Assembly: GCA_015068395.1 (NCBI GenBank) | Contig: SVKP01000020.1 | Span: 1 to 58,249 of the forward strand | Direction of reading: 5' to 3' | DNA from: Oscillospiraceae bacterium | Lineage (GTDB): Bacteria; Bacillota; Clostridia; Oscillospirales; Oscillospiraceae | Length of the DNA stretch: 58,249 bases | Shown: positions 1-9,082 of the stretch, one piece after another | Numbering within the stretch: position 1 is the first letter of the stretch | Layout: every line of letters begins with the position of its first letter | Notes under the pieces: generated by a model | Told to the model about the DNA's origin: nothing | Database searches by the model: none | Seen by the model: only the letters and a program-made list of their open reading frames with translations | Made by a program: the position numbers and the translations under genes

Positions 1-1
1 C

Positions 2-751
2 GCAAGCCGGCTGGGCAAGACCGTGCAGGTCAGCGAGTCGACCGTCGTGCGCTTTGCAACGCAGCTTGGCTATGACGGCTATCCCAGCATGCAGCGCGCG
101 CTGCAGGAGATGATCCGCGGTAAGCTGACGTCGATCCAGCGCATTCAGGCGTCCGACGGCATTCTGGGCGGGTCGGACCTGGTGACAAACGTCCTGCACC
201 GCGACATGGAAAAGATACGTATGGCGATCGACCAGACCGACGCGGCGGAATTTGACCGGGTGGTGGATACCGTCGCCCACGCGCGGCGCATCTATATCAT
301 CGGCTTCCGTTCCTCGTCCTTCCTGGCGGGGTATCTCAATTTCTATTTCCGCCTGATTTTCGACAACGTCACGCTGGTCCAGAGCGGCGCGGCGGGGACC
401 TTTGACCAGATTTTCCGCGTGGGCCCCGGCGACGTGGTGTTTGCCATCTGCTTTCCGCGCTATTCCGAGCTCGCGCTGAAAACGGTCCAGTTCGCGCGGG
501 AGCGCGGCGCGACCATCACGGGCCTGACTGACAGCGAGATGTCCCCGATTGCCCGCATTGCCGAATGCGCGCTGCTTGTGCACAATGAGATGATCTCCTT
601 TGTGGATTCCCTCGCCGCGCCGATGAGCATGCTCAACGCGCTGATCCTTGCCTGCGCGGGCAAGAAGGGGACGGACGTCTCGGCGAGCTTTTCCGAGCTG
701 GAGCACGTCTGGGAGCGGTACTCGATTTTCGGGAAGGTGGAAGATGAGTGA
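2..751 (+). CDS. MurR/RpiR family transcriptional regulator (HTH + SIS domain), 5' truncated by window edge
   Basis: Frame open from base 2 (ASRLGKTVQVSESTVVRFATQLGYDGYPSMQRALQEMI = RpiR HTH) followed by SIS-like domain; 8-bp overlap with next gene. Confidence 0.85.
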   Translation, partial: ASRLGKTVQVSESTVVRFATQLGYDGYPSMQRALQEMIRGKLTSIQRIQASDGILGGSDLVTNVLHRDMEKIRMAIDQTDAAEFDRVVDTVAHARRIYIIGFRSSSFLAGYLNFYFRLIFDNVTLVQSGAAGTFDQIFRVGPGDVVFAICFPRYSELALKTVQFARERGATITGLTDSEMSPIARIAECALLVHNEMISFVDSLAAPMSMLNALILACAGKKGTDVSASFSELEHVWERYSIFGKVEDE

Positions 752-1973
752 GGTCGTAGTGATCGGCGGCGGCGCTGCCGGAATGACGGCGGCGATCTTT
801 GCCGCGCGCGGCGGCGCGTCGGTCACGCTGCTGGAGCCGAACGAACGGCTGGGCAAAAAGCTCAACATCACGGGCAAGGGCCGCTGCAACGTGACGAATG
901 ACAGCGAACGCGACGAGCTGATCGCAAACGTCCCGCGTAATGGCAGGTTCCTTTACAGTGCGTTTTCCCACATGTCCGGGCGCGACACGATGGCGTTTTT
1001 CGAGTCGCTCGGCGTCCCGCTCAAGGTCGAGCGCGGCAAGCGCGTCTTTCCGGTTTCCGACCGCTCGTTTGACATCAGCGCCGCGCTGGAGCGCGAGCTG
1101 AAACGGCTGGGCGTTCGGCTGGTGCGGGACCGTGCCGAGGCGCTGATTCTGAAAGATGGCGGCATTGCGGGCGTCAAGTGCGCGAACGGGCAATTGTCGG
1201 CGGACGCCGCCGTCGTTGCGACCGGCGGGGTCTCCTATCCCGCGACGGGGAGCACCGGGGACGGCTACCGTCTGGCAAAGCAGGCGGGGCATACGGTCAT
1301 TCCGCCGCGCGGCTCGCTGGTCCCGCTGGTATGCGTCGGAACGGACTGCGCGGAAATGCAGGGCCTGTCGCTTCGCAACGTGACGCTGACCGTCCGCGAC
1401 CCGAAGGGGAAGACGGTTTTCAGCGAGCTTGGCGAGCTTTTGTTCACGCACTTCGGCGTGAGCGGACCGCTGGTCCTCTCGGCAAGCGCGCATATGCGCG
1501 ATTTTGAAAAGGGCCATTACCGGCTGTCCATTGACTTAAAGCCCGCGCTGGATGAGAAAAAACTGGATGAACGCCTGCTGCGGGACCTTGCGGAGCGGAG
1601 CAATCAGGACTTTTACAATGTACTCGGCGGACTGGTGCCGCGCAGCATGGCGCCGGTTTTGATCCGCCGCACGGGGATCGCCGCGGACACGAAGGCAAAT
1701 TCGATCACGAAGGAGCAGCGCAGGCGCCTGCTGGATACCCTCAAGAGCTTTTCGCTGGAGGCGGAGGGCACGCGCGGCGTCGAGGAGGCGATCATCACCT
1801 CGGGCGGCGTCAAGGTCAGCGAGGTGGAGCCGGGGACGATGGCGTCCAAGCTTGTGCGTGGGCTGCTCTTCGCCGGAGAGGTGCTGGACGTGGACGCCTA
1901 TACGGGCGGATTCAATCTTCAGATCGCATGGGCGACAGGCAGGGCCGCGGGGGAAGCCGCGGCTTCGATATGA
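744..1973 (+). CDS. NAD(P)/FAD-dependent oxidoreductase, HI0933-like (BaiN/aminoacetone oxidase family)
   Basis: GGGAAGMTAAIFAARGGASVTLLEPNERLGKKLNITGKGRCNVTN motif; ATG at 744 preferred over the track start at 648. Confidence 0.88.
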   Translation: MSEVVVIGGGAAGMTAAIFAARGGASVTLLEPNERLGKKLNITGKGRCNVTNDSERDELIANVPRNGRFLYSAFSHMSGRDTMAFFESLGVPLKVERGKRVFPVSDRSFDISAALERELKRLGVRLVRDRAEALILKDGGIAGVKCANGQLSADAAVVATGGVSYPATGSTGDGYRLAKQAGHTVIPPRGSLVPLVCVGTDCAEMQGLSLRNVTLTVRDPKGKTVFSELGELLFTHFGVSGPLVLSASAHMRDFEKGHYRLSIDLKPALDEKKLDERLLRDLAERSNQDFYNVLGGLVPRSMAPVLIRRTGIAADTKANSITKEQRRRLLDTLKSFSLEAEGTRGVEEAIITSGGVKVSEVEPGTMASKLVRGLLFAGEVLDVDAYTGGFNLQIAWATGRAAGEAAASI

Positions 1974-1986
1974 CGGAGGAAAAAAG

Positions 1987-2670
1987 ATGAAAAAAGAGCA
2001 TTATTCCGTCGCGGTGGACGGGCCGTCCGGCGCCGGAAAGAGCACGCTGGCGAGAGCCGCCGCGAAGGAATTGGGGATCACCTATGTCGATACGGGCGCG
2101 ATCTACCGTGTGATCGGGCTTGCCGCCTCGCGCCGCGGCATCGGTACGGAGGATGCCGCCCGGATTATTCCGATACTGCCGGAGCTGGACATCGCGATCC
2201 GCTACGGCGGCGACGGCGCGCAGCACATGTTTTTGAACGGCGAGGATGTGAGCGACGTGATCCGTCTCCCGGAGATCTCCATGCTTGCCTCCGCCGTGTC
2301 CGCGCTGGGCGAGGTGCGCGCGTTTCTGCTGGAGATGCAGCGTTCGCTTGCGCGGAAGCAGAGCGTCATCATGGACGGGCGCGACATTGGCACGGTCGTG
2401 CTCCCGGACGCGGATGTGAAGATCTTTCTCACTGCCGACGCGGAGGTGCGTGCCAGACGGCGCTGCCTCGAGCTTGAGCAGCGCGGCACGCCGAGACCCT
2501 TCGAGGAGGTCTGCGAGGAGCTTAAACAGCGCGACTGGAACGACGCCCACCGCGACGTCGCCCCGCTGCGTCAGGCGGAGGACGCCGTTCTGGTGGACAC
2601 CTCCGGCCTTGATTTTGAGCAGAGCAGGGCTCTGCTGATCCGTACGATCCGGGAGAGAGTGGACGCATGA
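1987..2670 (+). CDS. cmk: (d)CMP kinase
   Basis: VAVDGPSGAGKSTLARAAAKELGITYVDTGAIYR; DGRDIGTVVLPDADVKIFLTA. Confidence 0.95.
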   Translation: MKKEHYSVAVDGPSGAGKSTLARAAAKELGITYVDTGAIYRVIGLAASRRGIGTEDAARIIPILPELDIAIRYGGDGAQHMFLNGEDVSDVIRLPEISMLASAVSALGEVRAFLLEMQRSLARKQSVIMDGRDIGTVVLPDADVKIFLTADAEVRARRRCLELEQRGTPRPFEEVCEELKQRDWNDAHRDVAPLRQAEDAVLVDTSGLDFEQSRALLIRTIRERVDA

Positions 2671-3272
2671 CGAGGTTTTACAGGGTATTCTATTTTTTTG
2701 TCAAGCCCTTACTCCGGCTGGTCTATCCGTTTCGGGTCCACGGCCTTGAGAACGTCCCGGAGAACCGCGCCGTCGTGCTGTGCGGGAACCACGCCCACGC
2801 AATGGACCCGTTTCTCGTGTGCATGGCGCTGCCGCGGCACGTGCGCGTGCGCATCATGGCGAAGAAGGAGCTGACGGAAAAGCCCCTCGTCTGGTGGCTC
2901 TTGCAGAATCTCGGCGCGTTTCCCGTCGACCGGGGGCACAGCGATCTGGCGGCGGTCAAGACCTCAATCCAGACGATCCGCGACGGCGCGCATCTGCTGG
3001 TTTTCCCGGAGGGGACCCGTGTGGAGCATGAGGGCGACGTACGCCCCAAGGGCGGGGTCGTGATGATCGCCATGCGCACGGGCGCGCCGCTTGTCCCCGT
3101 ATACGTGGGTACAAAGAGAAAGCTTTTTCACATGACGCATATCGTGTTCGGCGAGCCCTATGAGCCGAAGACGGAGACGCGCCACGGCACCTCGGAGGAG
3201 TATCAGCGATATGCCGAGGAGATCGTCCACCGCGCCTATGCGCTCGGACGTGAATGGGAGGATCGGGCATGA
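2667..3272 (+). CDS. plsC: 1-acyl-sn-glycerol-3-phosphate acyltransferase
   Basis: NHAHAMDPF (HX4D) and FPEGTR motifs; 4-bp overlap with cmk. Confidence 0.9.
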   Translation: MTRFYRVFYFFVKPLLRLVYPFRVHGLENVPENRAVVLCGNHAHAMDPFLVCMALPRHVRVRIMAKKELTEKPLVWWLLQNLGAFPVDRGHSDLAAVKTSIQTIRDGAHLLVFPEGTRVEHEGDVRPKGGVVMIAMRTGAPLVPVYVGTKRKLFHMTHIVFGEPYEPKTETRHGTSEEYQRYAEEIVHRAYALGREWEDRA

Positions 3273-5236
3273 GAGTGATTTTGGCGGAGACGGCGGGCTT
3301 TTGCTACGGCGTGAAGCGCGCGGTGGAGCTTGCGGAGCAGACCGCGCGCACCAAGGGCGGGGCGATGCTCGGAAGCCTGATCCACAACGAAAATGTGATC
3401 CGCAGCCTTTCCTCGCTCGGCATGCGCCGCATCGAGGACCCGGCGGAGGCGCGCGCGGGGGAGTCGGTGCTCATCCGCTCCCACGGCGAGCCGCGCGAGG
3501 TGCTTGAGGCGCTGAATGCGCGCGGGGCGAACCCGGTCGATGCGACGTGCCCGAACGTGCGGCATACGCAGCAGCTTGTCGAAAAAGCCGAGCGGGAGGG
3601 ATTGCAGGTCGTGATTGTCGGCGAGCCGCATCACCCGGAGGTCGCCGCCATTGCCAGCAGATGCCGCGGCGCGGCGGTCTGCGAGAGCCCGGAAGCGGTC
3701 GAAAGCCTTTTGCAAAGCGGCGCGCTGGACACCGCAAAAACTGTTCTGGCGGTCGCGCAGACGACCTGTATTCGGGCGCTATGGGAAAATTGCTTAAAAA
3801 TTTTGAAAAAAGAGTGTACAAATCTAAAAATATGTGATACAATATGCAAAGCTACGCAGAGACGTCAAGCAGAGGCGGCGGCTTTAGCCGCGGAAGTGGA
3901 CGTTATGGTGGTAGTCGGAGACCGCAAAAGCGCTAACACGAGACATTTGACAGAGATTTGCAAAGAGGCTTGCCCGCGCGTCGTTTCCATCGAGACGGCG
4001 GACGAGCTCTCGCCGGACGTCTTTATTGGTTGCATAACTGCGGGGCTTACTGCCGGCGCTTCAACGCCTGCGAGCATCATTAAGGAGGTATATGCAACCA
4101 TGACGGAAGAAGTCAAAAACGAAACCATAGCGGCCGAGGGCGAGTCCTTCGAGGAGATGCTGGAAAAGTCTTTTAAGACGCTCAACACCGGCGACAAGGT
4201 CAAGGGCATCGTGACCAAGATCGGCGCGACCGAGATCTATGTCGATCTGGGCTGCAAGCAGACCGGCATCATCCCCATTTCCGAGCTCAGCGCCGACCCC
4301 AATGCCAAGGTGGAAGACATTGTCAAGATTGGCGACGAGATCGAAACGTACATCCAGCGCGTCAACGACGTCGAGGGCTATGCCAGCCTCTCCAAGAAGC
4401 GTCTGGACGCGGTCAAGGTCTGGGAGGACATCGAGAAGGCTGTTGAGGACAAGACCGTTCTCGACGGTATTGTCACCGAGGTCAACAAGGGCGGTATTGT
4501 CGTCTCTGTCAAGGGCGTCCGCGTGTTTGTGCCCGCTTCCCAGAGCGGTCAGCCCCGCGAGGCGGACCTCACCGCGATGGTCAAGCAGCCGGTCAAGCTG
4601 CGCATCACGGAGGTCAACCGTGCCCGCCGCCGCGTCGTCGGCTCCATCCGCAGCGTCCAGAGCGAGCTGCGCGCCGCCGCTCAGGCCGAGGTGTGGAACA
4701 ACATCGAGGTCGGCAAGCACTACAACGGCACCGTTAAGTCCATGACCAGCTACGGCGTTTTCGTCGACATCGGCGGCGTGGACGGTATGGTCCATATTTC
4801 CGAGCTCTCCTGGAGCCGCATCAAGCACCCCTCCGAGGTGGTGAAGGTCGGCGACCAGCTCGACGTGTATGTCATTTCCTTTGACGCGGAGAAGCACAAG
4901 ATCTCTCTCGGCGTGAAGGATCGTACCCAGAACCCCTGGGATGTGTTCATGAAGACCTATAAGGTCGGCGACATCGCGAACGTTCGCGTTGTCAAGCTGA
5001 TGACCTTCGGCGCCTTTGCCGAGGTCGTTCCCGGTGTGGACGGCCTGATCCATATCTCCCAGATCGCCGACCGCCGTATCGGCAAGCCCGGCGACGTGCT
5101 CTCCGAGGGCCAGATGGTCGACGCGAAGATCACCGCTATCGACGAGGAGAAGCAGAAGATCTCCCTGAGCATCCGCGCCATCCTCACGCCCGAGGCTGCC
5201 GACGAGGAGCCGGAGGAGATTCCCGAAGCGGAATGA
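3269..5236 (+). CDS. ispH-rpsA: Bifunctional 4-hydroxy-3-methylbut-2-enyl diphosphate reductase / ribosomal protein S1 fusion
   Basis: N-terminal IspH (AETAGFCYGVKRAVELAE, HNENV, IRSHGEP, DATCPNV) continuous with four S1 repeats. Confidence 0.93.
   Translation: MRVILAETAGFCYGVKRAVELAEQTARTKGGAMLGSLIHNENVIRSLSSLGMRRIEDPAEARAGESVLIRSHGEPREVLEALNARGANPVDATCPNVRHTQQLVEKAEREGLQVVIVGEPHHPEVAAIASRCRGAAVCESPEAVESLLQSGALDTAKTVLAVAQTTCIRALWENCLKILKKECTNLKICDTICKATQRRQAEAAALAAEVDVMVVVGDRKSANTRHLTEICKEACPRVVSIETADELSPDVFIGCITAGLTAGASTPASIIKEVYATMTEEVKNETIAAEGESFEEMLEKSFKTLNTGDKVKGIVTKIGATEIYVDLGCKQTGIIPISELSADPNAKVEDIVKIGDEIETYIQRVNDVEGYASLSKKRLDAVKVWEDIEKAVEDKTVLDGIVTEVNKGGIVVSVKGVRVFVPASQSGQPREADLTAMVKQPVKLRITEVNRARRRVVGSIRSVQSELRAAAQAEVWNNIEVGKHYNGTVKSMTSYGVFVDIGGVDGMVHISELSWSRIKHPSEVVKVGDQLDVYVISFDAEKHKISLGVKDRTQNPWDVFMKTYKVGDIANVRVVKLMTFGAFAEVVPGVDGLIHISQIADRRIGKPGDVLSEGQMVDAKITAIDEEKQKISLSIRAILTPEAADEEPEEIPEAE
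3815..3843 (+). promoter_or_regulatory. Candidate internal SigA-type promoter inside ispH part of the fusion gene
   Basis: TGTACA-17 nt-TACAAT with TGA extended -10, in a short AT-rich island within GC-rich coding DNA. Confidence 0.4.
4083..4102 (+). promoter_or_regulatory. Candidate internal Shine-Dalgarno and in-frame ATG for stand-alone S1
   Basis: AAGGAGG (4082-4088) 11 nt before in-frame ATG 4100 that starts MTEEVKNETIAAEGESFEEML. Confidence 0.5.
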
Positions 5237-5254
5237 CCCCATAGCAAAAAACGA

Positions 5255-5283
5255 AAAGAGGACAGGCATCGCCTGTCCTCTTT
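5255..5283 (+). terminator. Strong hairpin between rpsA and CoA-transferase gene
   Basis: AAAGAGGACAGGC-ATC-GCCTGTCCTCTTT, 13-bp perfect stem. Confidence 0.75.
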
Positions 5284-5315
5284 CATAAAGATGATTTTTG
5301 GAAGGAGACTGTTCC

Positions 5316-6656
5316 ATGGATTACGCTGCGCTCTATCAACAGAAGCTGACCTCTGCCGAGGAGGCCGTAAAGCTCGTCAAGTCCGGCGACTGGGTCGATT
5401 ACGGCTGGTGCACGAACCATCCCTACACGCTTGACAAGGCGCTTGCCGGGAGAAGGGACGAGCTCACGGACGTGAAGCTCCGCGGCGGCGTGACGCTGTG
5501 GATGCCCGCGGTTGCGGAGGCTGAGAACGGCGAGGGGCACTTTACCTGGCATTCCTGGCACTGCACGGGCATTGACCGCAAGATTATCTCTGCGGGAAAG
5601 GGCTTTTTCGCCCCCATGCGCTACAGCGAGCTGCCGCGCTTCTACCGCGACGGCAACGCGCAGGTGGACGTCGCCATAATCCAGGTCACGCCGATGGACA
5701 AGCACGGCAATTTCAGCTTTGCGCTCGGCGCCTCCCACCTTGCGGACATGCTGGCGCGCGCGAAGAAGATCATTGTTGAGGTGAACAAGAACCAGCCCTG
5801 GGTGTTCGGCTTGACCGGTACCGAGATCAATATCAAGGACGTTGACTGCGTGGTGGAGGGCGAGAATCCTCCCGTCGGCGCACTGCCCCCGGCGGCCGAC
5901 CCCACGCCGGTGGACGTCGCGGTCGCCAACCTTGTCGTGCCCGAGATTCCGAACGGCGCCTGCCTCCAGTTGGGCATCGGCGGTATGCCGAACACCATCG
6001 GCTCCGTGCTGGCGACGTCTGACCTCAAGGACCTCTCCGCGCACACCGAGATGTATGTTGACGGCTTCGTCGATCTGGCGCTTGCCGGAAAGATCACCGG
6101 AAAGAACAAGGCGCTCGACAAGGGCAGGCAGGTCTACGCGTTCGCGGCGGGCACCCAGAAGATGTATGACTACATGGACCGCAATCCCGACGTGATGGCG
6201 GCGCCGGTCGACTACACCAACGACGTGCGCGTGATCGCGCAGATCGACAACTTCATCTCCATCAACAACGCCATCGACTGCGACCTTTTCGGACAGGTCA
6301 ACGCCGAATCTGCCGGTATCAAACACATTTCGGGAACCGGCGGACAGTTGGACTTCTGCATGGGCGCCTATCTGTCGAAGGGCGGCAAGAGCTTCATCTG
6401 CATGTCCTCCACGGTCAAGGGCAAGGACGGCACGGTCAAGAGCCGCATCGTCCCGACGCTTACGCCGGGTTCCATTGCCACCGACCCGCGCTCCTGCACG
6501 CAGTACATCGTCACCGAGTACGGCATGGTCAACCTGAAGGGGCTTTCGACCTGGCAGCGCGCCGAGGCGCTGATCTCCGTCGCGCATCCCGATTTCCGCG
6601 AGGAGCTGATCGCTGAGGCGGAAAAGATGCACATCTGGCGCAGGAGCAACAAGTGA
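5316..6656 (+). CDS. Acetyl-CoA hydrolase/transferase family protein, probably butyryl-CoA:acetate CoA-transferase
   Basis: Family signature over full length ([54 protein letters not shown]); SD GGAAGGAG. Confidence 0.85.
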   Translation: MDYAALYQQKLTSAEEAVKLVKSGDWVDYGWCTNHPYTLDKALAGRRDELTDVKLRGGVTLWMPAVAEAENGEGHFTWHSWHCTGIDRKIISAGKGFFAPMRYSELPRFYRDGNAQVDVAIIQVTPMDKHGNFSFALGASHLADMLARAKKIIVEVNKNQPWVFGLTGTEINIKDVDCVVEGENPPVGALPPAADPTPVDVAVANLVVPEIPNGACLQLGIGGMPNTIGSVLATSDLKDLSAHTEMYVDGFVDLALAGKITGKNKALDKGRQVYAFAAGTQKMYDYMDRNPDVMAAPVDYTNDVRVIAQIDNFISINNAIDCDLFGQVNAESAGIKHISGTGGQLDFCMGAYLSKGGKSFICMSSTVKGKDGTVKSRIVPTLTPGSIATDPRSCTQYIVTEYGMVNLKGLSTWQRAEALISVAHPDFREELIAEAEKMHIWRRSNK

Positions 6657-6714
6657 CCGGCGTGCAAACGTGCATCCGCGGGACCTGAATTCCTATCATT
6701 CTATCAAAATAGAC

Positions 6715-6763
6715 AAAAATGCCTCCCTCGGTTTGCTGTTTTAACCGACGGGAGGCATTTTTC
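6715..6763 (+). terminator. Intrinsic terminator
   Basis: AAAAATGCCTCCCTCGGTT...AACCGACGGGAGGCATTTTT. Confidence 0.9.
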
Positions 6764-6788
6764 GCGTTCCGCTGCCCGTGATAAGTCC

Positions 6789-6817
6789 TTGCGTTTTTCC
6801 ACAACATGGGGTATAAT
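6789..6817 (+). promoter_or_regulatory. SigA-type promoter for frr operon
   Basis: TTGCGT-17-TATAAT, directly after terminator. Confidence 0.65.
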
Positions 6818-6925
6818 ACGAGAGCTGCCGCAGAATGGAGTGTGTCCCGGTTTCCGAATATACCCTGCGTTCTGCCATGGCGCAACGAAAGAGTTAAATC
6901 AACAATTTGATGAGGAGGCGTCCCT

Positions 6926-7483
6926 ATGAACAAGGAAGATTATAAGGTTTATACCGAAAAGATGAAAAAAAGCATAGATTCCGTTGCCGCCGATTTTGCC
7001 GCCGTGCGTGCAGGACGTGCGAACGCCGCCGTTCTGGACCGCATCAGCGTCGATTACTACGGCACGCCTACGCCGATCCACCAAATTGCGTCCATCGCCT
7101 CGCCCGACCCGCGCCAGCTGGTCATCACGCCCTGGGACGGCCAGGCGCTCAAGCTGATCGAGCGCGCGATCCAGGAGTCCGACCTGGGCATCAACCCGCA
7201 GAACGACGGCAAGTCGATCCGTCTTTCCTTCCCACAGCTGACCGAGGAGCGCCGCAAGGATCTGGTCAAGCAGATCCGCAAGTACGCCGAGGGCGGAAAG
7301 GTTGCCATCCGCAATATCCGCCGCGACGCGATCGAGACCTTCAAAAAGCAGCAGAAGGCGTCCGAGATCACGGAGGACGACTACAAGATCGCTGAAAAGG
7401 ACCTGCAGAAGCTCACGGACGATATGTGCAAGGAGCTGGACGAGCTGCTGGAAAAGAAGGAAAAGGAATTGATGGCGGTTTAA
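6926..7483 (+). CDS. frr: Ribosome recycling factor
   Basis: VRAGRANAAVLDRISVDYYGTPTPIHQIASI; RLSFPQLTEERRKDLVKQI. Confidence 0.97.
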   Translation: MNKEDYKVYTEKMKKSIDSVAADFAAVRAGRANAAVLDRISVDYYGTPTPIHQIASIASPDPRQLVITPWDGQALKLIERAIQESDLGINPQNDGKSIRLSFPQLTEERRKDLVKQIRKYAEGGKVAIRNIRRDAIETFKKQQKASEITEDDYKIAEKDLQKLTDDMCKELDELLEKKEKELMAV

Positions 7484-7487
7484 GCGC

Positions 7488-8240
7488 ATGGCGATCTTCT
7501 CACAAAAGCAAGCGGGGCAGGTTGAGGTGTCCAACCTGCCTCGTCATGTTGCCGTCATTATGGACGGAAACGGCCGCTGGGCGCAGAAGCGCGGCCTTCC
7601 GCGCACCGCGGGACACAAGGCGGGGGCGGAGAACTTCCGCACGATCGCGACCTACTGCAAGGACCTTGGCATTGATTACCTGACGGTCTACGCGTTCTCC
7701 ACCGAGAACTGGAAGCGCCCGCAGGGAGAGGTGGACGCGATCATGGGCCTGCTCGACGAGTATCTGCACGAGAGCATCGAGACCATGGCGCGCGACAACA
7801 TCCGCCTTCGTTTTCTGGGCGACGTGAGCGTGCTGTCGCCCAGGCTGCGCGCGCTTATTGAGGAGACCGACGAGCTGACGCGGCACATCACGGGCTTTCA
7901 GGCGAACATCTGCCTCAATTACGGCGGGCGCGACGAGCTGGTGCGCGCCGCGCGGCGGTTTGCGGTGGAGTGTGTGGAGGGAAAGCGCTCGCCAGAGGAG
8001 CTGACGGAGGAGAGCTTTCCCGATTACCTCTGGTCGGCGGGACTGCCGGACCCGGAGCTGCTGATCCGCCCGGGCGGGGAGCTTCGCGTGAGCAATTTCC
8101 TGCTGTGGCAGTGCGCCTACAGCGAAATCTACGTCACCGACACGCTCTGGCCGGATTTTGGCAAGGACGAGCTGGACAAGGCGCTCGCGTGGTATCGGAC
8201 GCGGGATCGGCGCTTTGGCGGCTTGAGTAACAAGAAGTGA
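7488..8240 (+). CDS. uppS: Isoprenyl (undecaprenyl) diphosphate synthase
   Basis: HVAVIMDGNGRWAQ; YAFSTENWKRP; LLIRPGGELRVSNFLLWQ. Confidence 0.96.
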   Translation: MAIFSQKQAGQVEVSNLPRHVAVIMDGNGRWAQKRGLPRTAGHKAGAENFRTIATYCKDLGIDYLTVYAFSTENWKRPQGEVDAIMGLLDEYLHESIETMARDNIRLRFLGDVSVLSPRLRALIEETDELTRHITGFQANICLNYGGRDELVRAARRFAVECVEGKRSPEELTEESFPDYLWSAGLPDPELLIRPGGELRVSNFLLWQCAYSEIYVTDTLWPDFGKDELDKALAWYRTRDRRFGGLSNKK

Positions 8241-8250
8241 GTGTAATCTA

Positions 8251-9081
8251 ATGAAACAACGTTGGCTGGTGGCCGTCGTCGGGCTGCCGTTGCTGCTACT
8301 GGTGCTGCTGGCGTGCCCCGATTGGGCGACCATGCTGCTGATGAGCGTCATTTCGGCGCTTGCCGCCTATGAACTGCTGAAGGTGGCTGGGACCAATGTG
8401 ACCCGGGAGCTGTATTTTTTGGTTCTCCTGTTTGCGGCGGCGCGGGTATTCGTGCTGTACAGATTTGGCGTGCCGGCGGACCCGGTCGCGGGCTTTCTTC
8501 GCGGTCCTCTGCCGCTGACCGTATGCCTGTTTGCCGCTTCGGTCTTTACCTTTGGCGGGGAGAACGCCATACCGTTTTCCACCGTGACGGCGGGGATCGT
8601 CGGCGGGGCGGTCTTTCCGACCATGTTCGGCTGCATCCTGTTGCTGCGGATGCAGGAGGGCTTCGGAAGGCTCTATGTCCTCGCGCCGTTCTTTATCGCC
8701 TTTGCCGGGGATTCGCTCGCGATGTACTTCGGAAAATGGTTCGGCAAAAAGAAAATGGCGCCGCATGTCAGCCCGAACAAGACCTGGGCGGGATTTTACG
8801 GCAATGCGCTCGGCTCGGCGCTTGGCATGCTTCTGCTGGGTGTGATCGGAAACCGCTTTTACGGGTATGCGCCCAATTATGGGATGCTTGCGCTTGTCGG
8901 GGCGGTCTCCAACCTCTTCGGTCAGCTCGGCGACCTCTCGACCTCGCTCATCAAGCGTGAGCACGGCGTCAAGGACTACAGCCGCCTGTTTCTCACACAC
9001 GGCGGCGTGCTGGACCGCTTCGACTCGACGCTGTTCATTGCGCCTGTGGTGTATATCTTCGTAAATTGCGGTGTGATTTGA
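8251..9081 (+). CDS. cdsA: Phosphatidate cytidylyltransferase
   Basis: Multi-TM protein with VSPNKTWAGFYGNALGS...GDLSTSLIKREHGVKDYSRLFLTHGGVLDRFDS signature. Confidence 0.94.
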   Translation: MKQRWLVAVVGLPLLLLVLLACPDWATMLLMSVISALAAYELLKVAGTNVTRELYFLVLLFAAARVFVLYRFGVPADPVAGFLRGPLPLTVCLFAASVFTFGGENAIPFSTVTAGIVGGAVFPTMFGCILLLRMQEGFGRLYVLAPFFIAFAGDSLAMYFGKWFGKKKMAPHVSPNKTWAGFYGNALGSALGMLLLGVIGNRFYGYAPNYGMLALVGAVSNLFGQLGDLSTSLIKREHGVKDYSRLFLTHGGVLDRFDSTLFIAPVVYIFVNCGVI

Positions 9082-9082
9082 T

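Noticed and set aside
3269-5236. IspH-S1 fusion as an assembly error
   Set aside because: Single frame is maintained through both domains with conserved motifs, and this fusion is known from Clostridia.
4061-5317. 418-aa minus-strand ORF opposite ispH-rpsA (and similar long antisense ORFs at 633-1517, 5283-6632, 10978-12384, 13324-14343, 24915-26855, 37193-38833)
   Set aside because: Antisense of clearly recognised genes in GC-rich DNA; translations are low-complexity R/A/H/D-rich shadows with no family resemblance.
6818-6925. frr 5' leader as a riboswitch or attenuator
   Set aside because: About 100-nt leader with only weak, non-unique pairing (GCAGAA/TTCTGC); no known riboswitch core recognised.
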